Origin: Dastarcus helophoroides
Lineage: Eukaryota; Arthropoda; Insecta; Coleoptera; Bothrideridae
Assembly (NCBI GenBank): GCA_028583605.1
Contig: CM053337.1
Span: 25,096,162 to 25,160,161, forward strand
DNA length: 64,000 bases
Direction of reading: 5' to 3'
Shown one piece after another: positions 1 through 11,413 of the stretch (position 1 is the stretch's first letter; each line of letters begins with the position of its first letter). The position numbers and the translations under genes were made by a program. Below the pieces are notes generated by a model that saw only the letters and a program-made list of their open reading frames with translations, was not told the origin of the DNA and did no database searches.

Positions 1-2440
1 TTGACTATTTTTAAAATTTCAACATTTAAAAATATTTATGTTCTTAAAAATATCCATTTTTTAAAATTTAAATTAATGTTAAAAAAATTGACTCTTCTTA
101 AAAATTTTGATCTAAAATTTTAGACATTTTTGAAAATATTTACTTTGATATCCTTTTTCAAAATATCGACTTTTTATGAATGTCGACTCTTTTTGAAAAG
201 TTCTATACTTTTTGTACATTTCGATTTTATTTCTTTTTTTTTTCAGAATTTTGCCGTGTATCATAAATTTTGACTTTTTTTAATTCTATTCCAAAATCTC
301 GATTTTTTTTAAATTTTGATTTGTGCCTTGAAAATGTGGACTTTAAAGTTCGACCTTTTTTTTTTGTCAAAATTTCTACTTCATATTTGAAAATTTTTTT
401 CTTTTTCAAATACTCTACCTTTGTTCAAAATGATTTTTTTAATAATTTTGACAAGATTTGAATATTTCGATATTCATTAAAAGTTTCCATTTTTTTTTAA
501 ATTTTGACTCCTTTTTAAACTAACTTTTTCAAGTTTTTGATTTTTTATATTAAATTTTAACTTTTTCTAAAATTTGGAATAGATTTATTTTGAAAAACCA
601 AATTTTACTAAAAAAATCGACCTTTTTTAAAACAATTTTGACTTTTATAAAAATTTGGTATATTTAGTTTTTTCAAAAGTTTTCACTTTTTTGACACAAG
701 TTTTTATAAACTCGATGTCTTGTCAGTAAAAGATGGACTCAATCGACATTTTACATGTGTCAATCCGATGGAAATTTTGAAATCGATTTTAAACTAACTT
801 TTCGTTATTTATTTATTATTTATTATAAACTCGCTTTCTTGTCTATGAAAAATAGACTCAATCGACATTTCACATGTGTCTATTCGAAGCAAATTTTGAA
901 ATCTATTTCAAAATAACTTCCCAATTAGTTAGGACAAGGTTATTCCAAACTTTTTTTGCCTTCGCCCGGTTATTTTTATGCCGTTCTTTCGGAGCCCGCT
1001 AAAAGTTTTTTTTTAAATATATGTTTTTTAAAACTTTAATCTTCTTTCAAAATTTCGGCAATCATTAATTCTTCTAAATGTTTTGAGGTTAGAAATCAAA
1101 ATTTTTTTTTCTAAAATTTTTAAATATTTTTCTCCAAAAATTTCTACATTTATTTCTAACTTCTATTTCGAAATTCTGAGTTTAAATTCCTAAAATCCAA
1201 AAATGGTGAGTTTGATTTTTTTTTCAAAATTTGGTTGAAATTTTGGCCTTTTCGGGTATGTTTTTAAAAATTTTGATTGAGGTTTAAAATATTTTAACCT
1301 TAGTGGACCAGCTTCCCTAATTATAGAAAGCAACAATAGCCCAGAAATAAATGATAATGCAATATTAAAATTTATACATTTATTTTTTAATTTACAGATT
1401 TCTAGCCCCACAAAATGTGTTATATAAACGTTTCAGAATATTCCACGTTTTAAAAAAAATTGGAATTTTTTAAAAAGTCAAAACTTCGAGGAAAAGTCCA
1501 AGCTTTGCAAATAGGTCAGAATTATTGGAAAACAAATAATCCAAATTTTAAACGAAACACGAAATTTTATAAAAATACTAGAAATTTTATTTTCAACTAT
1601 TCAAAAGGGTTCATAACTAAGAAAACTTTCAAAATATTAAAAAGTGCTCAACATTTTTTAAAAATCAAAATTTTGAGGAAAAGTCCAAGATTTGAAAATG
1701 GGTCAAAATTACTGGAAAACAAATAATCCAAATTTTAAACGAAACATGAAATTTTATAAAAATACTAGAAATTTCATTTTCAAATATTCAAAAAGTTCAA
1801 AACTAAGAAAACTTTCAAAATATTAAGAAATGCTCAACATTTTTTAAAAATCAAAATTTTGAGCAAAGGTTTCAACAGAGGCGAAATTTTCAGTTTTCAA
1901 AAAAGTGGGAAATTTTGAAAAAATTGGTCGAACTTTAAAAGAAATCGAAATTTTCAAGAACCAAAACAAAACTTAAAAAAAAAGATCGAAATTTTTTAAA
2001 AGTATGTAAAAAAAAGTCGAGAGGGAGCGTGTTATCGACTTTTTATAAATGTCGACTCTTTATAAAAAGTTCCATATTTTTTTTACATTTCGATTTTATT
2101 TCTTTTTTTTTAGAATTTCGCTGTGTATCATAAATTTTGATTTTTTAAAATTGCAAAATCTCGAATATTTTTGAAATTTTTATTTGTCCCTTGAAAATGT
2201 CGTCTTAATAGTTCGACCTTTTTTTTTCAAAATTTCTACTTCATATTTGGAAATTTTGTTCTTTTTCAAATACTCTACCTTTGTTCAAAATGATTTTTTT
2301 AAAGAATTTTGGCTAGATTTGAATATTTCCAAATTTATCAAAAGTTTCCATTTTTTTTGAAAATTTTCAGGAACCAAAACAAAATTTAAAAAAAAAGATC
2401 GAAATTTTTTAAAATTATATAAAAAAAAGTCGAGAGGGAG
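1..2440. repeat. Degenerate A/T-rich repeat block with internal duplications
   Basis: Low-complexity sequence made of diverged copies of a phrase like TTTTCAAAATTTCGACTTT. It is T-rich on the plus strand from 1 to about 1300 and from 2036 to 2360, and A-rich from about 1440 to 2033. The stretch 166-500 is repeated in direct orientation at 2036-2365, and 1935-2033 recurs at 2358-2443. A unit of about 117 bp starting ATAAACTCG is repeated at 706-815 and 823-935. Open frames here (for example 227-409, 1190-1411) have only F/K/N/I-rich composition, so I call no gene. Confidence 0.85.
1479..1935. repeat. Tandem repeat, unit about 187 bp, 2.4 copies
   Basis: Copies start at 1479, 1666 and 1852 with CAAAA(C/T)TT(C/T)GAGGAAAAG-type sequence. 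Each contains the phrases AAACAAATAATCCAAATTTT and TGCTCAACATTTTT. Copies differ at scattered positions, so the array is old. Confidence 0.8.
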
Positions 2441-2960
2441 CGTGGTCTAGCTTGTAGTTCCCAAGGTCGACTCGATGGTGAAATGAGTACCCGGGTGTAA
2501 CTCGAGGTAATAAATAATAGGCGGCTGAAGCGCAGTGCTGGCCACATTGCCTTCCTCTTATGCCGTTTGGCCCTAGTAGTAGCAACCATATATGTAATAC
2601 TTCTATATGGCGTGTTGTGTATAATCGCCACTGCAAAATGCTTTGTCAAAAAGATGAGGTGAAAGTATATGTCGTACTCTTTCGACGACAAGCATTCATT
2701 CATTTATAGCGGGAACAGATGACAAGATTGGCGGGAACACTAATAAATGAATGACAACAATGACAACTGACGAGGACAGGGATATTTGAAATAAACTTTG
2801 GGATTGGTTAATATATTCTGTCCTAAAAAAAAACAAACATATATATCCATCGCGCCTTTTTAACACAAACAAAGGGACAAAACACGCCATATAGAAGGAT
2901 TACATATATGATAGCAACCTATACTTTCCATCTTCCATAGTGCTGGAAGGCGCTGCTAAA
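2440..2960. mobile_element. Inverted-repeat element of unknown family
   Basis: Sequence of normal complexity between two A-rich stretches. An inverted repeat of about 40 bp pairs 2580-2622 with 2878-2918: TATGTAATACTTCTATATGG on the left matches the reverse complement of CCATATAGAAGGATTACATA on the right. Weaker pairing extends outward (AGTGCTGG near 2535 and 2940). The interior also holds CATTCATTTAT with its inverse ATAAATGAATG around two GCGGGAAC boxes (near 2710 and 2740). No transposase was seen. It may be a short nonautonomous DNA element or a duplicated host fragment. Confidence 0.45.
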
Positions 2961-3997
2961 GGTAGCTATTATTATTTTTAAACTAAGTCCAAAATAAAAC
3001 AAAGCAAAATTTTGAAAAAAAGTCAAAAATTGTCAATAAAAGTGAAATTAAGAAAATTATAGGATTATTCAGAGTCGACATTTAAAAAGTCAACATATTC
3101 AAAAAAGGTTGAAATTTTGAAAGCAAAAATTTTGAAAAAAGTCGAAGCTTAGGTCGACATTTTCAGAGTAAGTCAATTTTTTTGAGGAAAAAAATTTCTA
3201 GAGATTATGAAAAGTTCAAAAAGTTGAAATTTTTAAGAAAGTTCAAATTTTTAAAAATATCGAATTCTTAAAAAAATTGTAAGTTTGACAAAAAATTGAA
3301 ACTTTGGAGAAAGTTAAAATATTCAATAGAAGTCAATATTTTGAAAATATAGTAACATTTTGGCAAAAGCAAGAACCCTAAGGAAGTTCAAGGAAGCTTG
3401 AGGAAGATCCAAAATTGTTTGAAAGAGTTTGAAGAAATTTAAGGCATTTTTATAACGCTTAAAAACCTTGAGAGAAATCAATAAAATTTAAGCTAGTTTG
3501 GAAAAGCTAAAAATAGTCTAAAAAGATCAAAATTGTAAAAAGTAAATAAAAAACATAAACAAAGTCAAACATTTTAAAAAAATCCAAGTTTTCAAAAAAA
3601 AATACAATGTTTTTAAAAAGATCTATATTTTAAAACATGCAAATATTTAAAAAACTGCTAATGTTGAAAAACTCGATATTTTAAAAAAGTCTAATGTTTG
3701 AAAAAGTCGAATTAAGAAACCTTTCAAAAAATTGGAACTTTAAAAAAATTAAAAGGCAAAAAAACTGTCTATATTTAAAAATGTTAGAAATTAAAAGAAA
3801 GTTCCAAATATTTCAAACTTCAAAAGAGTAAAAAATTTGGAAAAAAGTAAAAATATTTGAAAACCGAAAATTTTCAAAATAGTAGAAATTTAAAAAATCC
3901 AAATATATTAAAAACGGTCGAAATTTGTAATACATATTAGGTCGAAATTTTTTGGAAAAGTTGAATTATTTACAAACAAGTCGGAAATATATGAAGT
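2961..3997. repeat. A-rich degenerate repeat block
   Basis: Diverged GTCAAAATTTTGAAAAA-type repeats, A-rich on the plus strand, without a supportable gene. The block ends where the 3998 foldback element begins. Confidence 0.8.
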
Positions 3998-5321
3998 CTT
4001 ACAAGGAAAATACCCGAGGTGTACCCCACGGATTTTCTTCTTTTTGTGATAAGTTATAGTACATAAAAAAATACTGGACACGTATTTTTTTTTAGATGCT
4101 AACTCGGCGATTTAAGCGTTTAAAGTTAACCCCAAAAAAACTGTTTCTCTTTAATAACTCGAGAATTAATTAGAATTTTTTAATGAAACAAACGCTCTAT
4201 TATTTCTCATAAAAAAACGCTCTCAAAAGTATATTAGTTATGTTTATAAGTTGCAACCCCTAATTTTTATGGAGGTGAGTTTCATTTATTTTCTTATATA
4301 TCAACTTTTGAACAACTGAATTTTATCAAATATAGCAATTTTATTAGGAAAACTAAAAAATAAAATTAACCTGTCTCGGGGTTTTTCAAAAAAAATTTTT
4401 GAAAGGGGTGGTTTACCCCTTGAGCTAATTTTTTTCTGTACAGTGATAGGGAAAGTAAAACACAACAAATGTTTTTAATTTTATTTCTATAATGATTATT
4501 TTGACATAAATTTTGCAATAACTGTGAAATAACGAAACACCCCTATTTTTATGACGCTTGGAGAACCCCATGGATTTGATCATTATTAGATTGCGAATCA
4601 AAAAATTCATTTTTTCACTTTTAACGTATTATAAGTTGATATTTGATCAAAATAATGTATCAACAATTTTTTTAGATTTTTCGCTAAAACCATTGTTACG
4701 CTATTTCCCATAAGAATGTGCTTCTAAAAACGAATAAGTTATACCAAAGGGTTGCAACTCCTTATTTGTATAGGGGTGGGTTTAATTTATTTCTTTTATA
4801 CCAACTTTTAAATCATTCAATTTTATGAAATTTGGCAATTTCATTAAGAAAATCAGAAAATAAACTGTACAGAAAAAAATTAGCTCAAGGGGTAAATCAC
4901 CCTTTTCAAGGATTTTTTTTTTGCAAAACCCCGAGACAGCTCAATTTTATTTTTTAGTTTTCTTAATAAAATTGTTAAATTTTATAAAATTCAATTATTC
5001 AAAAGTTGATATATAAGAAAAAAATGAAACTCATCCCCATAAAAATTAGGGCTTGCAACTTTTTAACATAACTAATATGTTTTTGGGAGCGCTTTTTTAT
5101 GAGAAAAAACAGAGTGTTTGTTTCATCAAAAAATTCTAATTAATTCTTGAGTTATTAAAGAAAAACTGTTTTTTGGGGTTAACTTGAAGGGGTGGTTTCA
5201 CCACTTAAATCGCCGAGTTAGCATCTAAAAAAACTAAGTGTCTAATATTTTTTTATGTACTATAACATATCACAAAATAAAAAACATCGGTGGGGTACAC
5301 CTCGGGTACTTTCTTTGTAAG
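3998..5321. mobile_element. Large foldback element, arms about 440 bp
   Basis: The left arm (3998-4443) reads CTTACAAGGAAAATACCCGA at its tip. The right arm (4868-5321) reads the inverse and ends GTACACCTCGGGTACTTTCT then TTGTAAG. Matching landmarks run through both arms: GGTGTACCCC, AGATGCTAACTCGGCGATTTA, TCTCGGGGTTTT(T/G)CA and AGCTAATTTTTTTCTGTACAG. The spacer (4444-4867) carries a third copy of part of the arm, in the same orientation as the left arm (4700-4860, with AAGGGTTGCAACTCCTTATT). No long open frame is present. It could be a foldback or long-terminal-inverted-repeat DNA transposon derivative, or a segmental inversion-duplication. Confidence 0.75.
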
Positions 5322-5722
5322 TGTCGGAAAATATTTTGAAATTTTCAAACAAAAATGGCAAGTTTAAAAAAACACCTAATTTAGAATAACAGTCGGGAAA
5401 AAGTTGTAATTTTCATATTCACATTGTTTTCGTCATGATAAAAATAAAGGATTTGCATACAAATCAATTCCAATAAATTTCATATGAAACATAAATTGCA
5501 TTTCGGTTATTTAAAAAAACTGATCAAATTTCGACTCCAAGAGTTACATTTAACCCACTGATGTCTGAAGTTGTTTTTTGCATCATTTTTTTATGCAAAA
5601 ACACCATTCTGGACATGAATAGGTTAACAGAAAAATTTCGAATTTGAACTTGATATTCTTAAAAAACGTCCAAATTTCGAAAAAAATTCTCGACAAATTT
5701 TGACTTTCACTTCGAAGTTTAA
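5322..5722. other. AT-rich sequence without a gene
   Basis: Partly the same degenerate repeat (5330-5400, 5640-5720). No feature was recognised apart from the target-site copy TCGAAGTTTAA at 5712-5722. Confidence 0.6.
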
Positions 5723-5788
5723 TTTTGGTGGAACGAACTGATCATTGGTTATCTTCAAAAATTGAAACATAGATTTGCATTTCAATTC
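5723..5788 (-). mobile_element. Snap-back SINE-like retroposon, short internally deleted copy
   Basis: Starts TTTTGGTGGAACGAACTG and continues ATCATTGGTTATCTTCAAAA, the 3' tail of the family read on the plus strand. It then joins directly to the family 5' end (ATTTCAATT). It is flanked by a perfect 11-bp direct repeat, TCGAAGTTTAA, at 5712-5722 and 5789-5799. The palindromic body is missing. Orientation (3' end on the left) follows from the T run before GGTGG. Confidence 0.75.
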
Positions 5789-5805
5789 TCGAAGTTTAAC
5801 ATTAG

Positions 5806-5810
<5 letters not shown>

Positions 5811-5838
<28 letters not shown>
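5811..5838. repeat. (TA)14 microsatellite
   Basis: Uninterrupted TA dinucleotides over 28 bp. Confidence 0.98.
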
Positions 5839-5842
<4 letters not shown>

Positions 5843-6523
5843 CCAAATATCTAAAAAGATAAGCAAGGTGTTTTGATAAAATTTCAGAAGATGAAAATGT
5901 TTGCAACTTCTTAAAGATAACAAAGATAACAAAGCTAAATTGAATGGGTGAATGACTTATTTCCTCTAATCCTTAGATGCTCACGTATCACTTTTTAGCT
6001 AACAGGCATACTTTCACGGTGACATATCGAGACTGATTTATGATGAATGAAAAACGCAACCGTACGTAAGAAATATTCAACTACTGCTAAGAATAAGGAC
6101 ATTTTGAATCGACAGAAATCTGGATTTACGCCTTTAAAGGAAACGGAATGTAATAACATTCTCTGATAAGAGTCTTAACGACTTTTTGTCATATTCAGCA
6201 GGTGATATTTAACCGTCCATGAATAAAGTTTAATTCTAGTTTTACGTTGAAACTAGTCTCTGGTTGAAATTCTTACGTGTAATTTTTTGTTCTGTACTTT
6301 AATTCAAGTTTTTTATTTAGAACCTAAAAAGTTGAGGTCTAATGTAGCGGCACCAAACGTTTATAAAATAAAGTTTCCTTAGCATCTATATAAGAAATTT
6401 TGCATTAAAATCTACGACTAAGAATGATAACAATTATTTTATTTGGAACCTCTATGTTATTTTGATAAATGTAGATGTTTCGACATGGAACACTACCAAA
6501 TTCTCAAGCTCAGCATATTTTAT
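5839..6523. other. Unique sequence without a recognised gene
   Basis: Normal-complexity AT-rich DNA with no reading frame or RNA gene that I can support. Confidence 0.5.
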
Positions 6524-6853
6524 TGTAACTGTAGTTATAAAATTTGTGTTAGTGTTTGTGTAGTGTAAGGAACTCTCTAGAAACATTTTATAAGGGGAAG
6601 CGGCCGCGAGAATGAATCATACAGCAGATACGCGCTCTAGACGTTTCCACGAGCGATCATCTTATCTGTACGGAGATCCGTTCTAGAAAACGGAACGGTA
6701 TAAATACGCGGTCGTCTTTCCCTCAGTTGGTCAGTCAGATAGTTACATAGTCTGATAGTTAAGTGAATCATAATCGCAGTGTTCCGAAATGAGTTTAAAA
6801 TAAAGTGTTAACAATTCACGAAGATTTAATTTTCGAACCGGTAACACGCAACA
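6524..6853 (+). mobile_element. Solo LTR, copy 1 of five
   Basis: Begins TGTAAC and ends ACGCAACA. Inside, in order, are a conserved AAGCGGCCGCGA box, TTCTAGAA at 6681-6688, a TATA box (TATAAATA, 6699-6706) followed by CGGTCGTCTTTCCCTC, TCAGTCAG repeats and an AATAAAG polyadenylation-like signal. The same order occurs in four other copies in this window. No retroviral-type internal region (gag, protease, reverse transcriptase, integrase) flanks it, so it is a solo LTR. Flanks TTAT and GTAT are a plausible but mutated 4-bp target duplication. A LINE tail abuts the right end. Confidence 0.85.
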
Positions 6854-8700
6854 GTATTATTTTATTTATTTATTTAAAATTAATGTGCCTTGATTGCTAA
6901 TGGCCATTGGCAGTTAGTATATAAAAATTGACAGTGGTTTAAATACGGTTGCACATTTTAATACAGAGTAGGAGTTCTATTACATTATTATAATTACTAA
7001 AAGTGGGATGTTCTTTGAGGTCACCGGTTAGGTTGAAGCGTTGTTGAGCCTCAGCATTTTGTGGACATTCGGCCACGATGTGCCTTACTGGGAGGTCACA
7101 GTTGCAATAATCACAATAAGAAGGATTACCAGATTCCATTAAATAATTGTGTGTAATTTTGGTATGCCCAATTCTTAATCTTCTGAAAATAATTTTGTAA
7201 TTTGTGTGTAATTTTTGTGTTCTTTTCATTGGAATCATCTTGGGGTTTTCAATTCTAGGTTGAATTAAGGTCAATTTAGCATTTGATCGATTGCAGTGCG
7301 TTTGCCACTTGCGTACTATTGTTTGTTTTACCAAATTCTTTACATCATGTTGGAGATGTATCTCTTCTACGGGCAAATCAGAGTCTATATCTTCTTTAGC
7401 TGCTTGATAAGCATTTTCATTTCCACTGATACCAATATGAGATGGTACCCAGACAATACTTGTATTAATGCCCTGGGAATATAAATAGTGGGCATTTTTT
7501 TGAATTTTTTGGGCCAGAAGATTTTGGGTATAGATGTTTTTAATGCAATGGATTGAGGCCAATGAGTCTGTGCATATAGCGACTGTTTTCTGATTTGCTA
7601 CTGTGAACGATTTGAGTGCCATAAGAGTACCATGTAGTTCCCCAGTATGAACACTGCAGTGGGTGGGAAGCTGATACTTTGCTATGGTAGTGTTGGATGT
7701 AGTAACTGACCAACTAACACTATTTTGGTTTTTTTAGGCATCGGTATACAGGATGCTATTTGCCGCAGAAAGTTGTTCTGAATTAATTAATTCCAAGAAA
7801 GCTTGCCTAAGAATGGCATTAGAAGTTTCTTGTTTTCTATATTTACACAAGGACGTGTTGATGGAATGTAATGCTAAAAACCAAGGGGGTATAGACGAAG
7901 TAGAATTTACAGCTGTCTTAAAAAGATTAATGTCTCCTAGCAAAGATTTTAATATTTGACAGATGGAAAGTAAACTTCTTGGACGACTCAGTGCCGGCGT
8001 TTGGAAGCAGTTGAATATACTACAGACTGGATTGTTAGGGTTAGCAGATATTTTGGCGGCACATGACAGCAGAAGTTTTTCGCGCCACAGCGAAAGAGGG
8101 AGCTCGCGAGCTTCACAATAGAGGGATTCAGAAGGACTAGATCTAAAAGCACCGAGAAATATACGAAGTGCGGTGTTATGTAGAGTGTTCGGGCTTTTTA
8201 GGTTAGATTTGCTAGCGCTCATATAGACCAAACAGCCATAATCTAGTTTGGAACGTTTTACGGTTCTATATATCCTGAGGAGGACATCCTTTTCTGCACC
8301 CCAGTGGTGGTCTGATAACGTTTTTAAGATGTTTAAACTTTAACTTCTTGAATGTCTTGTTTCCAGGTAAGATGACCGTCAAAAGTCAGTCCAAGAAATG
8401 TGTGTCGATCTACCACTTGTGAAGGTTAATTATTTAATATTATACTTGGCTCATGGGTTCCCCTCGTTCGGCTAAATTTAATAACTTTAGACTTCGAAGC
8501 AGAGAAGTTAAAACTTGACATTTTAGACCAGCTAGATAGATTATTTACAGCGTATTGCAACAAATTGCAAGTAGTTGTGATAACTTTTCCTGAACAGTAG
8601 AGGATCAGATCATTCGCATATAGAGAGTATTTGACTGGCTGTTGTACGGAGGAGCAATAGAATTAGCCGTTTGAAATATTTTGAAACGGAGAAGATAAAC
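6854..8700 (-). mobile_element. 5'-truncated Jockey/I-type LINE
   Basis: Minus-strand non-LTR retrotransposon fragment. The 3' end is the (TAAA)n-like tail at about 6856-6878, directly beside a solo LTR. The coding part runs leftward from about 8700 to 6939. Sequence upstream of about 8700 has no reverse transcriptase fingers or endonuclease, so the copy is 5'-truncated, as is usual for LINEs. Confidence 0.8.
6939..8690 (-). pseudogene. LINE ORF2 remnant: reverse transcriptase and RNase H
   Basis: Decayed polyprotein that would copy the element's RNA at the insertion site. Reading leftward: a catalytic-core remnant YANDLILY (near 8610, in place of Y/F-A-D-D, so the first Asp is Asn); FNFSASKSKVIKF (near 8500); FLGLTFDGHLTWK (near 8390); LDYGCLVYMSA (near 8230); the C-terminal connection; then RNase H with CTDSLASIHCI, VWVPSHIGISGNENA and a terminal CDYC-H-C zinc-knuckle-like motif. 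Frames 7734-8231 and 6939-7622 are the same frame, separated by one TAA at 7734-7736 just after YTDA, the first RNase H catalytic motif. At least two frameshifts lie further upstream (near 8340 and 8660). The motif set fits the Jockey/I group. The copy cannot be active. Confidence 0.85.
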
Positions 8701-8989
8701 GAATGCACTTTAATTCTTTTGCATGCCATTCAGAAGGTAAAGAGTTGTTCTGTTCTACCTTTAAAAACGATTCTTTTTTAAAATAAATATCTAGGTTCAG
8801 TTTTAACTTTATTTTATTTCAAAATTATTAACATAGTTGATGCTTTTATTGTAATGCATGTCGTCAATGAAGTCAATCGTTATACTTCTGTTTCAAATTT
8901 GCTTTCTCTTACATGACAAATCACTAATTTGACTTGATTTTTAATTTTAAGTAATATGTAAAGTAATTGTGATTTAATGACAATCTTTA
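8701..8989. other. No recognised feature
   Basis: AT-rich sequence with no supportable gene. Confidence 0.5.
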
Positions 8990-9385
8990 ACTAGCTGTCG
9001 CCGCGACTGGATATGTGTTAGCCTCAATAACAAGCTGTTTCAAAATTAAAATTTCTAATTTGATTTTAATAGAATAATAAATTCACTAGAATTGTAGAAG
9101 GCGCCCAATATTATATCAGCCATAAACACTGCGGATCGTTTTTTCTTTTACATGTTTCTGTTATAACCTCAATAAAAATTGTTAGCACACTTAGGTTCTT
9201 CCAAGTAAAAGGTTGACTTTTACTAAAACAAACATAGCCTAAAAGGTACCCCAAAAAAACTTTACATTTGAGTACGAGTTTCATTAGAATCGATTAAACA
9301 ATTTCCGAGATTAGCCCGGACAAATTATCAGTTGACAGACAGACAGACAGAAACTTAGACGTTTCAATTTTATTAATGTTGATTG
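8990..9385 (+). mobile_element. Interspersed repeat with CTAGCTG head and (GACA)n tail
   Basis: Starts ACTAGCTGTCGCCGCGACT near 8993. It contains ACATAGCCTAAAAGGTACCCC near 9234 and CAATTTCCGAGATTAGCCCG near 9300, then CAGACAGACAGACAG (9340-9355). This order of phrases is typical of RTE-derived, nonautonomous repeats common in insect genomes. No coding sequence is seen. The family call rests on remembered consensus patterns, not on a search. Confidence 0.55.
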
Positions 9386-10379
9386 GAACAAGTTCTAACT
9401 CCGACCTTTTGGACCTAAAAAACACTGAAATCCAATACCTTTCCTAAACAAATCGAAAATTATTTTTCTCCCATGTGGCGAGCGAGCGAATGACTTCCCT
9501 TTGCTCTTTGTGGGTTTATAATTAGGCACTCAACTACGTAATTAGGTGAAAGAATGGCCGGAAGTTCCCGGGCCCGTGCCACCTCACTGGTACCTTCGTA
9601 TAACGGTTTTTACGGATAGAAACGAAATGGCTTTATTCATTTGACGAGATCGAGCAACGTTCAAAGTGGGTTGAATTTGACATCCATCACTATGTTACCG
9701 TTGTTGAATAGTTCGCTTTGCATCTGATAAATCCAGATCTGCATAGAACAAGTGTTACTGGCCGGTTTAACCATTATTCCTTCGGAATGGAATGTGCATA
9801 ATAATAGTAAGCTGCTGGGCTAAACAAAGATAATGTGTTCGAGGCTGAGCATATTCACCGTTTTTCAGCATGTAGTTCATCAAACTGCATTACGAAGATT
9901 CAACTTACCAGGAGGCAGTGCGAATTTCGTCCTTGATGTTGTATGGTTAGCAGGTCACTAGCGGCTTATTAATGTGAAAATCCGGTGGGAATTACTTCGG
10001 AATACTATATGACCGACTACCAATAACTGATTTCATTGATAAAAATCTCTTTATTGTGGTAGTTCACCGATCAATTACCTATAGATTTCTCTACATTTTT
10101 ACCAGATGTTCTAACAATGTTACCTGCAAAATTTCAATACACAAGCGTCGAAGTCCTTATACTGAATGTTAAATTTGATTTCTAACATGTAAAGATATAG
10201 GCGCAATTGGAGAAAAAACATCTTCGAAGAGGCTTCAGTTTATTGCGCCTAAACCTTTCGATTCATTTTGATAAATAAAGTAATATATTATGCAGGGTAC
10301 CATGGCGAATGAAGTGGTAATACAGCGATAGCGGTATCGTTTTACGAAATCGCAATCCAAACTTATTCGATGCTTCTCT
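9386..10379. other. Unique, higher-complexity island without a gene
   Basis: Locally GC-richer sequence (for example GGCCGGAAGTTCCCGGGCCC near 9555). No exon, RNA gene or repeat was recognised. Confidence 0.5.
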
Positions 10380-10640
10380 TCGTATGTTACGGAAACATCT
10401 TGAAGTAATGGCAGTTCTATTACTTCTTCTAGATGTCTTTAGTTTGGCTCCGTCGCAGAAAACTTTCGAATAAGCAGAGCAATGTTGTGGGCTCAAAAAA
10501 GCTACTGCAAAGCGTTTGGAGATTTGTATTATTGTATCCATGCGTAGAGTCTGTGCTAAAAATCGCATATTGGTGCCTGTCTGGCACTATACTAAGTGGA
10601 GATCTAACATTTTAAAAACTTTTTACTACGACTACTGCCG
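10380..10640 (+). repeat. Diverged single copy of the 258-bp repeat
   Basis: Shares GGAAACATCTTGAAGTAATG, AAAAATC and GATCTAAC(A/G)TT phrases, in order, with the tandem pair at 13430-13950. The overlapping open frames (10263-10568, 10433-10615) are not supported as genes. Confidence 0.6.
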
Positions 10641-10791
10641 GTGAATTGAGTTAAATGGACACAATATTTAATAATGAAAGAACAGCTGGCTGTTGCTGGA
10701 AAATTTACGATCACTGCTGTATTACATGTAACCTCAAACTTCTTATATCTTCTGATATTCAGAGAATAAATGTTAAATATTTAGATGAAAT

Positions 10792-11402
10792 TGAAATATA
10801 AATCTTGTCCCCTGAAACCAGGAAAGATTAAAGAACACAACAAAGGTTGCTCTAATGCGTTTTGATAGCCAAGCTATCATCTTCAAAGAGATACCTCTCT
10901 GCAGTAACTATCTAAAGATGATAGCTTGGCTATTGAAATGCGTTAGAGCAACCTTTGTTGTGTTTTTTAATCTTTCTCTGCAGTATCTCTCTATCTGGTT
11001 ATCGAAACGTTAGAGAACCTTAGATGTGTTTTTTAATCATTTTTAGAGAGATGCCTCTCTGCAGTATCTACCAATCTGGTTATCGAAACGCGTTAGAGCA
11101 ACCTTTAATGTGTGTTTTAATCATCTTCAGAGAGTTACCTCTCTGCAGTATCTACCTATCTGGCTATCGAAACTCGTTAGAGCAACCTAAAGATGATAGC
11201 TTGGTTATCGAAACGCGTTAGAGCAATCTTTGTTGTGTTTTAAATCATATTTACAGAGACACCTCCCTGCAGTATCTACCTGGCCATCGAAACGTTAGTG
11301 CAACATTTGTTGTGTTTTTTAAACTTTCTTGGTTTTAGGGGACAAGAATTGTATTTCAATTTTTGAAGATAACCAAGAACCAGTCCGTTCCATCAAAAAC
11401 AC
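10792..11402 (+). mobile_element. Snap-back SINE-like retroposon with expanded centre
   Basis: The family 5' end (TTGAAATATAAATCTTGTCC) is at the left and the family 3' tail (CCAGTCCGTTCCA, then CAAAAAC) at the right. Instead of a simple hairpin, the centre holds four diverged copies of a 70-120-bp piece containing CTCTCTGCAGTATCT, GGTTATCGAAACG and GTTAGAGCAACC (10976-11310). Flanks TTAGATGAAAT (10781-10791) and TTATATGAAAT (11403-11413) match at 10 of 11 positions. This is the longest copy in the window. Confidence 0.75.
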
Positions 11403-11413
11403 TTATATGAAAT

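Noticed and set aside
2386..2703. 105-codon open frame as a gene
   Set aside because: Overlaps another frame on the same strand, spans an inverted-repeat arm and runs into A-rich repeat; no motif.
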